In this document: positions 1-8,522 of the stretch, piece by piece
Layout: each line of letters begins with the position of its first letter
Numbering within the stretch: the first letter of the stretch is position 1
Source of the DNA: Acrocarpospora corrugata
Lineage (GTDB): Bacteria; Actinomycetota; Actinomycetes; Streptosporangiales; Streptosporangiaceae
Direction of reading: 5' to 3'
Length of the DNA: 64,000 bases
NCBI RefSeq assembly: GCF_009687845.1
Contig: NZ_BLAD01000040.1
Coordinates: forward strand, 159,666-223,665
The notes under the pieces: generated by a model
Told to the model about the DNA's origin: nothing
What the model saw: only the letters and a program-made list of their open reading frames with translations
Databases searched by the model: none
Made by a program: the position numbers and the translations under genes

Positions 1-1
1 C

Positions 2-658
2 CGGGACGTGAGAATCCCGATCGTCTTCATCGACTCCTCACCCTTCGAGCAGCCCCGCGAGTATCCGCCGAACGTGGCGTTCGTGGGCTGCAGTTCAGCC
101 GAGATCGGCGGCAAGGCGGCCGACTGGCTGGCCAAGACCGTCAACGACCGCGGAATCGACTCGCCAGATGTCCTCGTCATCGCCAGCACCGAACATCCGG
201 ACCGCCAGAACACCTTCGTGGCCCGCCTCCAGGCGGCTCTCCCCTCCGCCCAGATCACCGTCAACGACCAGGCCATGTACGACCGCAAACGATCAAGCGA
301 GATCGTCGACCAGCACCTGGACCGGGTCGGCACCATCCACGCCATATTCTGCACCAACGACGAGATGGCACTCGGCGCCGTCGACACCATCCAAAGACGA
401 GCCGCCGCGGGCAACAGCCCCCAAGATCTCATCGTGGTCGGCGTAGACGCGACCAGGGAAGCCGTCGCCACCATCGACTCCGGCGGCACCGCCTTCCGCG
501 CCACGGTCGTCCAGGCATCCCGGCAGGTAGCCGAGGTCGCGGTAAGCACCCTCCTCAAGCTACGCGCCGGAGGCCGCGTCGAGACGGTGACGATAATCCC
601 CACCACCATCCATCCGATCGGCCACGCATCCTCGGCCGCCCACGGGCCCCGCGGCTAG
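2..658 (+). CDS. Periplasmic-binding-fold (LacI/RbsB-type) sugar-binding protein, 5' end outside window
   Basis: The frame is open to the left edge, so this is the C-terminal ~218 residues of a longer protein. It reads as lobe 2 of a type-1 periplasmic-binding fold: a Rossmann-like start, the ligand-site segment AIFCTNDEMALGAVDTI (a pattern typical of LacI-family and ribose/xylose-binding proteins), VVGVDATREAV, and a final strand near the end. Without the N-terminus it is not possible to say whether it is a secreted ABC-transporter receptor (signal peptide) or a cytoplasmic LacI-type repressor (helix-turn-helix). The nearby relic of a sugar ABC ATPase and FGGY kinase (3.0-3.7 kb) would fit the transporter option, but there is no operon link. 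Confidence 0.65.
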   Translation, partial: RDVRIPIVFIDSSPFEQPREYPPNVAFVGCSSAEIGGKAADWLAKTVNDRGIDSPDVLVIASTEHPDRQNTFVARLQAALPSAQITVNDQAMYDRKRSSEIVDQHLDRVGTIHAIFCTNDEMALGAVDTIQRRAAAGNSPQDLIVVGVDATREAVATIDSGGTAFRATVVQASRQVAEVAVSTLLKLRAGGRVETVTIIPTTIHPIGHASSAAHGPRG

Positions 659-686
659 CGCCGAGTGAACGTATAGCCGGAGCCGT

Positions 687-1355
687 TCAGCGGGGGGTCC
701 TGGAGAGCTCGGAGATCACCTCGAGGATGATGTGCCGGGTCTCGTTGGGATTTGCGGCCACGGCGGTGAGTCTGTTGAACTCGTTCCAGTAAATCTCTAC
801 GTCCGCGCTCCTATCAAGATACAGGGCTTGATTGAGAAGTTCGATGTATACCACGTCAGGCAGAGACGACTCCGCGAACCGGAGAATGGAAAACGAGCCG
901 TCCGCTCTACGGGGAACGCCGAACGGGAGGATCTGAATACTGACATTCGGGAGATGACCCAGTTCGATGAGATGTTCCAGCTGAGCACGCATGATCTCTT
1001 TGCTGGCCTGCGGGCGTCGCAAGACGGCTTCGTCTACCAGAAACCACCGAGTCGGCGGGTCAGGCGCCCTGAGCAACTGCTGGCGTCTCATCTTGAAATC
1101 AACCTGAAGTGCCGGGTCGCCCTGGGCACCGTCCTCCTGGTCGAGAATTCCGACGGCACTGGCGTACTCTCTGGTCTGCAGTAGGTCCGGAATGTGGCCG
1201 GCCGCGAATTCGCACACGAGCGAGACGGCTTCCTCCAGGCCCACATAGGTATGGAGCCAGGGCGGTATGACGTCGGAATAACGCTGCCACCATCCCGGGG
1301 CGTTCGCCTGCCGGGCCTTTGCCAGCAAGGTCTCGCGCTCCGCTTCGTCGGTCAC
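687..1355 (-). pseudogene. DUF5753 (Scr1-type) transcriptional regulator lacking its N-terminal HTH
   Basis: The 222 residues match the C-terminal effector domain of actinomycete DUF5753 regulators: the opening TDEAERETLLAKAR, then QRYSDVIPPWLHTYVGLEE, the IPDLLQTREYA segment, a FLVDEAVLRRP strand and the QILPFG strand. Full-length proteins carry a ~60-residue xenogeneic-type HTH before this. Here the upstream sequence runs into a stop codon and then into a transposase relic, so the HTH is missing. What remains starts at a GTG that would normally be internal. I infer that a mobile element removed the 5' end. Proteins of this family usually pair with a small DUF397 protein; none is seen nearby. 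Confidence 0.75.
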
Positions 1356-1398
1356 TCCGTACAGCGTGAGAAAGATCCTCGGCGACTAACGCGCCGCG

Positions 1399-1700
1399 CC
1401 CACCGGGTCGGCGGCGGCCGTCGGCACCACCACCGCCTGGCGCTACGTGCGGGAGAGTGTCGACCACCCGGGCGCCCCTGGACCTCGATGCCTCCGTCGC
1501 CACCGGACGCGCCTGCCTTCCGGGCAGAATGCCGTTGATCGCTTCCACGCCCGAAATCGGGCCTTGGGCGAGCGCGCCATCTCGACCCTGAATACCTGGG
1601 GAGTTCGGGCCAAGTTCAGCTGCTGCCCCGCGCGATCGGGCAGCGATCCTCGTTCTGGAGGCCTTCAAAGCAGACCGCTACTCAGGATTAAATGGCTCAA
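1399..1700 (+). mobile_element. IS5-family transposase relic (both ends, catalytic middle deleted)
   Basis: One frame reads AVGTTTAWRYVRESVD, the N-terminal helix-turn-helix of actinobacterial IS5-type DDE transposases. About 25 codons later it reads RFHARNRALGERA followed by STLNTWGV, the typical C-terminal part of the same family. The central RNase-H-like DDE region is absent, and a further frameshift near 1640 is needed to continue into AAILVLEAFKADRY. The relic lies exactly where the HTH of the neighbouring DUF5753 gene should be. No terminal inverted repeats or target duplication could be recognised by eye. Confidence 0.7.
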
Positions 1701-2089
1701 TGATCGACATTGAGAGTCAGGTCCTCGAAGAGGCCATCTATCGGCTTCAGTTGGAGATTCGTCAGTGGGTGCTCATCGATGCGATCATCGACAACGAGAT
1801 GAGTGCGGCTGTCTCGGCTGGCGGCCAGAGAGACATCGTCGATCTGGGGCGCAGCATCCGCAAGGCCGGCTGGGAACAGTTCCCGGACTGGCCGGGCGAC
1901 TACCGGCTTCTATCGCTCTGGGCCGCATCCGATGAGTGCAGGACGATTACTCTGAGCGGGGCCCAATGCGAGCTTGTCCTATCTGCGTTGGCCCGCTGGG
2001 CAGCCGTCGCGGACAGAGCCGACGATGCCGAAAGCGGCCGGGTGGCGAAAAGGAACGCGCAATCGAAGCGTCGGCACGCACTCAGCTGA
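1700..2089 (+). CDS. Hypothetical protein, 129 aa
   Basis: This is a moderately acidic, largely helical 129-residue protein with no signal peptide or membrane segment and no family I recognise. It has an ATG start, and codon use is less GC-biased than in the well-preserved genes further right. It follows directly on the transposase relic, in the frame in which the relic ends, so part of its 5' region could be shared with transposon sequence. The coding status is plausible but unproven because the surrounding 6 kb is rich in decayed genes. Confidence 0.4.
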   Translation: MIDIESQVLEEAIYRLQLEIRQWVLIDAIIDNEMSAAVSAGGQRDIVDLGRSIRKAGWEQFPDWPGDYRLLSLWAASDECRTITLSGAQCELVLSALARWAAVADRADDAESGRVAKRNAQSKRRHALS

Positions 2090-2171
2090 CAGCGCGAGGA
2101 TGGTCTCCCACCTGAGTAACCAGAGCAGCCCCCCATGGCACACCCAGACCTAGGCAGGACCTCGACCGACC

Positions 2172-2414
2172 GTGCCGGCGGGCGGGAGCGCGGTGATCTG
2201 CACCCATCAGAACGCCGCGTTGTCGGACGGATGGGTCGACGACTGCGTCGTGGAGTGCCCGCTGCACATGTCGCGCTTCGATCTGCGCACGGGAGCGGTG
2301 GACGCGCCGCCGGCTGAGCTGCCCGTGCGGGTGCACCTGGCCGAGGTCGTCGGCGGTGAGGTCTGGGTGACGCTGTCGGAGCAGGCCCCGAACCTGCCTC
2401 CGGGGGTCAGGTGA
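2172..2414 (+). pseudogene. Rieske-type ferredoxin, N-terminally truncated
   Basis: The 80 codons contain both halves of the Rieske [2Fe-2S] ligand pattern, CTH and CPLH, within VICTHQNAALSDG and VECPLHMSRFDLRTG, and end as dioxygenase ferredoxins usually do (LSEQAPNLPP). Full-length members are about 105 residues and start with two beta strands before the first ligand loop; about 40 of those residues are missing here and the frame begins at a GTG in mid-domain. I infer a broken ferredoxin subunit of an aromatic-ring dioxygenase system. The oppositely oriented BenE fragment that abuts it may be another piece of the same lost aromatic catabolism locus. Confidence 0.75.
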
Positions 2415-2905
2415 GGTTGACGGCATGCCCGCCGAGCGGCGCGGCGAGGATGCTGCCGAGACCGGTGACGCCCATGGTGGCCCGCCACGGAACGTGGTAG
2501 CCGAACGAACTCATGATCGCGACACCGGGCACGTTCTGCGCGGCCATCGTGACGACGTACAGCGGGAGTGCGATCCCGGCGATCGCGGCCCAGCTCAGCT
2601 GGGGTGCGGTCAGGGTGAGGTACAGCAGACACGGCCCGTGCAGGCCGTCACCGCGTACGGCGAGGAAGCAGACGACGACCACGGTCGCGCCGAAGGCGGC
2701 CGGGATCGCCCACCGCGGCGCGGCCACGATCACGACGAGCCAGGTCAGGAGGATCGGGGCGACCTGCCACGGATGGGAGGCCAGCCCTTTGACGGGCATC
2801 AGGCAGAGGGCGACGAGCACACCGGCGAGCATCGCCTGCGCGATCGACGCCGGGATCGACGCCGGGATCGACGCCACCAGGGCGCCCAGGCGCGGCCAGA
2901 GACCG
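2407..2905 (-). pseudogene. BenE-type benzoate/H+ symporter, internal fragment
   Basis: About 165 residues resemble the middle of BenE transporters: GLWPRLGALVASIP, QAMLAGVLVALCLMPVKGL, several hydrophobic helices, then TMAAQNVPG and GGHAVNL. Full-length BenE is about 390 residues with a dozen helices, so both ends are missing. The reading frame stops where it meets the convergent Rieske fragment, and the sequence 5' of the similarity reads as arginine-rich non-membrane residues. A 12-base unit (gccgggatcgac) is repeated about three times near 2850-2880. I regard it as a dead remnant. Confidence 0.7.
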
Positions 2906-3021
2906 GTGACGGCCACCAGCCGCGCGCATGCTTGACATGATCGGCGCCTGCGTTCACCGTATGGGCTTGGCAGCACAATGCACCGCTCTGGCAGAACTGT
3001 GAGAGTTGTGAGGTTGCGCGC

Positions 3022-3670
3022 GTGACCGATGAGCCCAGCGGATCGCCCGCGCTCCGGGAGACAGACTTAAGCCACGCCTATGGCCGCCACACCGTACTCG
3101 ACGGCATCGACCTGTAAATCCCCGCCGGTGAGGCGCACGCGCTGCTCGGCGAGAAGGGCGCCGGCAAATCCACCCCTCATCAAGATAGTCAGCGGCGCGC
3201 TGCTCCCGCGTCGAGGTGTACGGCCGCGACCTCGCGGGCGTCGCGGAAGCGCAGGCGGCGGGAGTGGTCGCCGTCCACCAGAATCTGGGCCTGGTCGACG
3301 ATCTCAACGCGGGGGAGAACATGTATCTCGGCCGGGCGTACCCCCGGCGTGGCCTGTTCGCCGATCGCGCGCTTCCCTCGCTGGCCGGTGAACGCTACCC
3401 GGTCCGCGACCCGGATGCCCGCGGCGTCCTCGTCTGGCTGTCCCCAGCGACGGCGCCCGCGCAGATGTACCGGGCCATGCTCGAAGGCGTGGCCCAGGTG
3501 TTGGGCACCCTCCTGGACGCGCTCCCCGTCGCGGAATGCCCGCTGCCGGTGTGCGGCGGGGGTACGGCTCGCCCTGTGGCCGCAGTCATGGCCGATATCA
3601 CCGAGCGGCCGATCGTCACCGTGGACGCGGCCTTCTCCGCTGCGTTCGGGGCGGCGACATCGACCGCGCC
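3022..3670 (+). pseudogene. Chimeric relic: sugar ABC ATPase (5') fused to FGGY sugar kinase (3')
   Basis: The 5' part reads SHAYGRHTVLDGIDL, a TAA stop, then IPAGEAHALLGEKGAGKST, which is the Walker A region of an RbsA/XylG-type ATPase with G changed to K inside the P-loop approach. A frameshift follows, and then VVAVHQNLGLVDDLNAGENM (Q-loop). Without a stop the same frame passes into GERYPVRDPDARGVLVWLSP, YRAMLEGVAQVL and LPVCGGGTARP, which is the C-terminal domain of xylulokinase-type FGGY kinases. A deletion therefore joined the two genes. The stop, the frameshift and the loss of most of both proteins make function very unlikely. Confidence 0.7.
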
Positions 3671-3743
3671 CTCTCAATCTGCCGCCACTGCACCCAGAAA
3701 CTGCTGGAATCCCTCGCCTCTTCTCTAACGAAGCCAATATTCC

Positions 3744-3775
3744 GTCAAGGCGACTTGACGTCAAGGCGACTTGAC
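3744..3775. promoter_or_regulatory. Two tandem copies of a 16-bp palindrome, likely operator
   Basis: GTCAAGGCGACTTGAC occurs twice back to back (3744-3759 and 3760-3775). Each copy is an inverted repeat (GTCAAG/CTTGAC around gcga). The block ends 14 bases before the ATG of the 142-aa helix-turn-helix-like protein, which suggests a binding site controlling that gene, perhaps by its own product. CTTGAC could also serve as a -35 element. The regulator is inferred, not shown. Confidence 0.6.
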
Positions 3776-3789
3776 GAAATACTCTGGGC

Positions 3790-4218
3790 ATGTCGACACC
3801 TGATGACCTTGAACGTCGGTTCACGCTGCTGACCGCCGCTGCGCGCTATGACGCGTTGCGAACGCGCGAGGCCCTCGCGTCGCCGCCCGATGAGGACGAC
3901 GCGGATGCGGCGCCCGATCCGGACGCGGCCCCGCTGACCCGGAGTGAGGCTTTGGAGGTGCTCGCGCTCAGTGAGGTGATCGCGCGCAAGGCCGCCTACG
4001 GCCGCCAGCTGTCCGTGCGCTCCGCGCGCCGGGCGGGCGCCTCGTGGTCCCAGATCGGCGCCGCGCTGGGGACCAGCAAGCAGGCGGCCTGGGAAGCCCA
4101 CAACCGGTGGATCGACGAGCAGGCCAAGCCGGAGGGCCCGGGCCACTGGGGCTGGGACGAACACGACGTCGCGGCCGCGCGCACACTCGCGGGCGAACTT
4201 GACGAGAACCGAGCATGA
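3790..4218 (+). CDS. Small DNA-binding-like protein, 142 aa, probable autoregulator
   Basis: This acidic actinobacterial protein has a helix-turn-helix-like segment around residues 75-100 ([20 protein letters not shown], i.e. S-W-x-x-I-G-x-x-L-G-x-S-x-Q-A). The residues before it ([17 protein letters not shown]) form a likely helix. No enzyme motif is visible. The ATG is only 14 bases after the tandem palindrome, and the stop TGA overlaps the ATG of a decayed epoxide hydrolase (ATGA), so the two were a translationally coupled pair: regulator plus hydrolase. The regulator gene appears intact although its partner is not. I infer transcriptional control of the downstream gene; the ligand is unknown. 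Confidence 0.65.
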   Translation: MSTPDDLERRFTLLTAAARYDALRTREALASPPDEDDADAAPDPDAAPLTRSEALEVLALSEVIARKAAYGRQLSVRSARRAGASWSQIGAALGTSKQAAWEAHNRWIDEQAKPEGPGHWGWDEHDVAAARTLAGELDENRA

Positions 4219-4430
4219 GCGAGGCCATCCGCCCATACGAACTCGACATCCCCAGACGGCGCTGGACGACCTGGCCGCCCGGCCCGACGCCACGCGCTGG
4301 CCGGGCTCCGTCGTCGAGTTCCTCGACGTCATCGGCCCACTGAGCGACCCGCGCTCGCTCGGTGCCGCGTTCGATCTGGTGATCCCGTCCATTCCGGGAT
4401 ACGGCCTGTCCGGCCGACCCGCGATCCCAG
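4215..4430 (+). pseudogene. Epoxide hydrolase relic
   Basis: Starting at the ATG that overlaps the preceding stop, the sequence reads [13 protein letters not shown]. After a frameshift it reads [15 protein letters not shown], the EHN domain of microsomal-type epoxide hydrolases, then [14 protein letters not shown] and [13 protein letters not shown], the start of the alpha/beta-hydrolase core. The stretches between these motifs are missing compared with a ~380-residue family member, and nothing after the first core strand remains. It is a decayed second gene of the regulator-hydrolase pair. Confidence 0.7.
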
Positions 4431-4492
4431 CTGGGGCCATCCCCCCGGGTCGCCCCTGTGGACCGGCCGCTGAAATCTCAATGAGCGGGCTG

Positions 4493-6254
4493 CTACCGCA
4501 GCGCCGACAGATTGTCCTGTACGGCCTTGGTGATCGGGTGTTCGCCACCCAGTACCCGCTCACTGTCGGCCAGGGTCTGCTCCAGCAGAGGGATGGCCCG
4601 GCCCAGATCCCCCGCCGACCGGTAGACGTGGGCCAGGTTGTTGCGGGAGCCCAGAGTACGTGGGTGGTCTCCGCCCAAGAGCCGCTCATATGCGGCGTAG
4701 GCGCGCTGGAGCATCCCGGCCGCGACGGCGATGGCGCCTTGATTGCTCAAGAAGAGGCCGGTCTGGTTGAGGAGGCGGGCGGTGGTTTCGGTGTCGGTGT
4801 CGGGGGGCGCGTGGCCGGTCAGGGCGGTGATGTGGCTCAGCAGGCTCCGCCGACGCGGCCACCCGGTTCGGATCTTCGAAATGGCCGGGGAGCGCCTCGG
4901 CCAGCAGCACGGTGGCCCGCCTGCGGGCGGCTTCGATGTCCTCGGATCGGCGGTGGGGATCGGCGGGGTCGGGGGTGCGGGCGACGGCTTGGACCAGGCG
5001 GTGGACGGTGATGCCGGTCTCGGTCAGGGTGATCATGTTGTAGGCGGCCAGTTCTCCCAGCGCCTGCTCCACCTCGATGTCCGGGGCCAGGTCCTCCAGC
5101 AGGGTGCGGGGGATCTCCTCGGCTCCGTACCAGGCCAGGACGCGCAGGAGCTGCCCGGCCAGCGGGGTGGTGGCCAGTTGGTCGAGGGTGAGGCGCCAGA
5201 TGCGGGCGATGCTGCGTTCGGCGTCGGCGCCGCGAGCGGACCGCTCGTACATCACCGCCGGCTGCTCGGCCAGCCGCTCCAGATAGGCGCGCGGGGAGAT
5301 GCGGGCCTGGTGCAGATAGGCGGCCGCCTGCTCCACCGCCAGCGGCAGGCAGCCCAACTCCCGCACCAACTCAGCCGCCCCATCCCCGACCGGCCGGTCG
5401 GGGGCGGCGATCCGGGTGAGCAACTCGATCGCTTCGCTCTCGGCCAGTACGTCCAGGCGCAGCACCCGCGCGCCCAGCCGGTGCCAGCCCTCCCCCAGCC
5501 TGCTGGTCACCACCATCGTCCCGCGACCGGCCAAGGTCCGATCCAGCAGGACGGCCACATCGGCCGGGTCGGTGACGTTGTCGGCGACCAGCAGCCAGTC
5601 CTGATGGGCGGCCAGCCAGGCCAGCGCCCGCTGGGGCAGCGCCTCCAACGGCAGCGCCTGCTTCAGCTCCGGCTGCAACGCCACCGCCAGATCGGCCAGT
5701 CCCGTCTGGACCGCGCCAGCGGAGTCGGCCACGATCCACCACACCGGATTGACCCCACCGGCACCGGGACTGCCGTCCACGCCGGCACCTACCGCATTCG
5801 CGGTGTTCGCCGTGATGCTCGTGGCGCGGGTGGTGGCGTAGCGGGCGGCCAGGGCCGACTTGCCGACCCCGCCCAGCCCGTGTACCGCGGCCACCGCTAC
5901 CCGCCCCGAGCCCTCCCCCGAATCTGGACGCAGAGCCGCGTCCAGAGCGGCCAAATCCTCGGCCCGGCCGACGAACATATGCCCGGCCCCTGGCACGTTG
6001 ATCGTTCCCGGCGGCGCGGCCACCTCGCCGACCGGCCGCAACGCCTCCACCGGGATCGTGATCTGCGTGTTAGTGGTGTGGTCGCCGGTGGCGACGATGC
6101 CTTGATTATCGCCGTGGATGCCCACCGTCCGGGGGCCATCAGCCCCGGGACGAAGGGCCGGCGAGACCGCAGTTGTGGCGGGGAGTCCGGGCGGGGCAGG
6201 AGCATGCTCGGATGGATCAGCCGGTTGTGGTCTTCGCCACCATTTAGGGCTCAT
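4493..6254 (-). pseudogene. STAND (NB-ARC) NTPase with C-terminal TPRs, single-base frameshift
   Basis: Residues ~45-70 hold a short motif, DNQGIVATGDHTTNTQI. An NB-ARC NTPase follows: Walker A VHGLGGVGKSALA, a WWIVADSA strand, LLVADNVTD (Walker B), TSRLGEGW (sensor-like) and GCLPLAVEQAAAYL (GxP). A winged-helix region (VLAWYGAEEIPRTLLED) and kinesin-light-chain-like TPRs ([19 protein letters not shown]) come next. The TPR part is in another frame: an extra base in the ccc run at 4862-4864 shifts translation, and removing it restores [18 protein letters not shown] and the rest down to the stop at 4493. The repaired protein would be about 586 residues. It could be a real mutation or a base-calling error. 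It is a paralogue of the STAND gene at 35.6-37.5 kb. Confidence 0.75.
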
Positions 6255-6426
6255 CGCAGCGGGGTGTGGGGCACGTCGTCACCAGTGGAGATGACCCCAA
6301 TCCGCACACTCCTGCGCACAGTGGCCATCCTCACCCCCACAGCAAGATCACACAACGCATCGGACTCTGCGTATCGAACCCATCGCCCCCGTCGTAGTCG
6401 GCGTTACCTGAACCCGATCTATCCGC

Positions 6427-6702
6427 CTACGCGCTGGCCTCCGTGCTCTGGGCGGCCATCTCCCGCAGCCTGGTCAGCGCCTCGTGCTGGACCAGTACTG
6501 GAACGAAGTCCCTCACCGTGCTGTCCTGGAAACCCTCATGGGCCTCGCGCACCACAGCTTCTACCTGCTCGAGCGTCAGGACATCGGCGAACTGCGCGGC
6601 CAATCGCGTGATCGCCTCCTGTATCGCCGCCTGCTCCCGCTCTTCCCCTACCTGCTCTTGATCCTCCGCGACCTGCTCTTGAGCCTCGCCGTCACCGGCC
6701 AT
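6427..6702 (-). CDS. Three-helix-bundle dimerization-domain protein, 91 aa
   Basis: A small acidic N-terminal region rich in Glu/Gln (residues 1-27) is followed by a compact helical domain (AITRLAAQFADVLTLEQVE, then REAHEGFQDSTVRDFVPVLV). This resembles the short actinobacterial three-helix-bundle domain with an R-D-F-V-P-x-L-V signature, usually found as a stand-alone protein of 60-90 residues or next to small regulators. No catalytic motif is visible and its role is not known to me. It is transcribed on its own, upstream of the frameshifted STAND gene on the same strand and separated from it by about 170 bases. Confidence 0.6.
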   Translation of the reverse strand: MAGDGEAQEQVAEDQEQVGEEREQAAIQEAITRLAAQFADVLTLEQVEAVVREAHEGFQDSTVRDFVPVLVQHEALTRLREMAAQSTEASA

Positions 6703-7022
6703 GGTCCTCCTCGCCAGACCTAAAGATCGACCCGCAATGGCATGGCCAATCTACGTACCTGCCGCTGCCTGCGTTCACGACGCATCACAGGAGAACCATG
6801 GCGATGTAACGGTGCGCGACGCCTGGGCAACGGCAGGGCGTCGGATCGGGGAACGGGGAGCAGCATGGACCTGTGGCGGCGTACCTGCCGGAGGGAGCCA
6901 CCTCCGCCACGGCAACCGGGCGGGACAGCAACACAAGATTCACTTTATGAAGCCATTCGACTACCTATTGTTCGTGCCGGGTAGATCCCGCGTGAGGCGC
7001 CCGTCGCGGAAGTGGAGAGAAC
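6703..7022. other. Intergenic stretch without a recognisable gene
   Basis: About 320 bases separate the divergent 91-aa gene and the luciferase-like gene. Short open frames here have no family features. Promoters for both neighbours must lie here, but I could not fix -35/-10 boxes. Confidence 0.4.
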
Positions 7023-7865
7023 ATGAAGGTCGGTCTTGGCCTGCCCATCAGCGACCCTGCCTCGCTGCTGACCTGGGCGCGGCGCGCCGATACCGGGCCG
7101 TTCACCACGATGGGGCTGCTCGATCGCATCGTGTACGACAATCCGGAGCCGCTGATCACCCTGGCCGCCATCGCCGCGGCCACCACCAGGATCCGCGTGC
7201 AGACCGAGGTGCTGCTCGCGCCGCTGCGTGAGCCGGTGCTGCTGGCCAAACGGTGCGCGACCCTGGACCGGATCTCCGGCGGACGCCTCACCCTCGGCAT
7301 CGGGATCGGAATGCGGCCCGAAGACTACCTGGCTGTAGGAGCGGACTATTCGACGCGAGGCCGCCGCGTCGATTTAGTGGCGCCGGTCCTGCGGCGGATC
7401 TGGTCGGGGCAACCCCACAATGATCGGGTAGGTCCCATCGGCCCCGCCCCCACCCGTGCGACCGGCCCGGAACTCCTGTTCGGCGGCTTCGCCCCGGCAG
7501 CCCTGCGACGCGTGGCCCGCTGGGGCGACGGCTACCTCAGCGCCGCACCCGTCGAACACACCGGCCCGCTGTTCCGCACGGTCGAGAAGGAATGGGTCAC
7601 AGCGGGACGTATGGGCAGTCCGCGCCTGGTCGGCCAGCTCAACGTAGCTGTGGGCCCTGACAACGTGGTCCAGGACGCCAAGCAGGCGATCGGCTCCTAC
7701 TACGCCTCACTGGCCGGCACCTACGACATCCGCATGGCGACGACCGCCGGCCAGATCCGCGACACCCTCACCGAGTTCGCCGATCTCGGCGCCGACGAGG
7801 TGATGCTCTACTGCTGGGCCCACGACCCCGACCAAGTAGATCGCCTGGCCGACCTCCTCACCTGA
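7023..7865 (+). CDS. LLM-class (luciferase-like) flavin/F420-dependent oxidoreductase
   Basis: This 280-residue TIM-barrel oxidoreductase of the bacterial luciferase superfamily shows MKVGLGLPISDP at the first strand, LITLAAIAAATTRIRVQTEVL (the family's conserved second/third strand region), the segment LDRISGGRLTLGIGIG typical of F420-dependent members, and a C-terminal LADLGADEVMLYCWA strand. It is slightly shorter than the usual 290-340 residues, with a short region after residue 130. Members oxidise or reduce small organic substrates using FMN or F420; nothing here fixes the substrate. It stands alone and converges with the lipoprotein gene ending at 7965. Confidence 0.8.
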   Translation: MKVGLGLPISDPASLLTWARRADTGPFTTMGLLDRIVYDNPEPLITLAAIAAATTRIRVQTEVLLAPLREPVLLAKRCATLDRISGGRLTLGIGIGMRPEDYLAVGADYSTRGRRVDLVAPVLRRIWSGQPHNDRVGPIGPAPTRATGPELLFGGFAPAALRRVARWGDGYLSAAPVEHTGPLFRTVEKEWVTAGRMGSPRLVGQLNVAVGPDNVVQDAKQAIGSYYASLAGTYDIRMATTAGQIRDTLTEFADLGADEVMLYCWAHDPDQVDRLADLLT

Positions 7866-7964
7866 CCGCTCCCGGCGGGCCCTGTGCAAGGCCCATCTGA
7901 TCAGCCGGATCGCGATGTGTTCGGACCCGCGTTGAGGCTCGTGCGAGTCTGCGAAACCGGTGGC

Positions 7965-8489
7965 TCAGCCTGCCTTGATCACCTGTTCCCTTGCCGTGGC
8001 GGCGATCTGGCCGAGGCCCTCGCTCCCGGGAGGACCACTGACCACAATCAGGTGGTCGTCGGTGAATCCGGCGATCTCGGTCTTGTCGTCGCTGGTGACG
8101 ATGTTGGTCGGGCCCGGTGCGCCCTCGACCTTGCCGACGGTGCCGCATTCGGCGTAGAAGCGCTTGAACGCCTGCATTCCGTCGACGCCGGAGACCACGA
8201 CCTCGGTGATCGAGACGCCGGCGGCCGACTCGAAGACCCGGAACCGCGCCGGGGATTCATCCGGGGCGATGACGCGCTGGCCGCACGGCACCAATGCCGC
8301 CTCCAGGCCGGCCCACGGGGCGGCGCCGTCCTTGGTGACCGTCCACGGGCCGCCGGGGAGCTGCGCCGCCTCCAGCAGCACCCGCGGAGTGGGGGCCGCT
8401 CCGGTGGGGGCAATCTGTGTGGAGGTCCCGCCGCCGCAGGCGGACAGGACGATCATGGCGGCGACGGCGATCAGCGCCCGGCGAGTCAT
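7965..8489 (-). CDS. Lipoprotein, last gene of the SARP/Mau-like operon
   Basis: A 174-residue secreted lipoprotein: MTRRALIAVAAMIVLSACGG gives a signal peptide with lipobox LSAC (Cys18). The mature part resembles sensor-like extracellular domains of actinobacterial lipoproteins (LPGGPWTVTKDG, then VVVSGVDGMQAFKRFYAECG) with two further cysteines, C79 and C125 approximately, that could pair. It lies 33 bases after the MauE-like gene on the same strand, so it may belong to the redox operon that starts with the SARP regulator. A membrane-anchored accessory to that system is a reasonable inference; no enzymatic motif is present. Confidence 0.65.
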   Translation of the reverse strand: MTRRALIAVAAMIVLSACGGGTSTQIAPTGAAPTPRVLLEAAQLPGGPWTVTKDGAAPWAGLEAALVPCGQRVIAPDESPARFRVFESAAGVSITEVVVSGVDGMQAFKRFYAECGTVGKVEGAPGPTNIVTSDDKTEIAGFTDDHLIVVSGPPGSEGLGQIAATAREQVIKAG

Positions 8490-8522
8490 TCGGTACTCCT
8501 TCGGAGGGGATCCACACTCTGA

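Noticed and set aside
3022-3130. In-frame stop in the ABC ATPase relic as a possible recoding site
   Set aside because: The stop is TAA, not TGA, and the gene also has a frameshift and deletions, so it is simple decay.
4743-6611. 622-codon plus-strand frame over the first STAND gene
   Set aside because: Gly/Arg/Gln-rich antisense shadow with no domain; the minus strand encodes the NB-ARC motifs.
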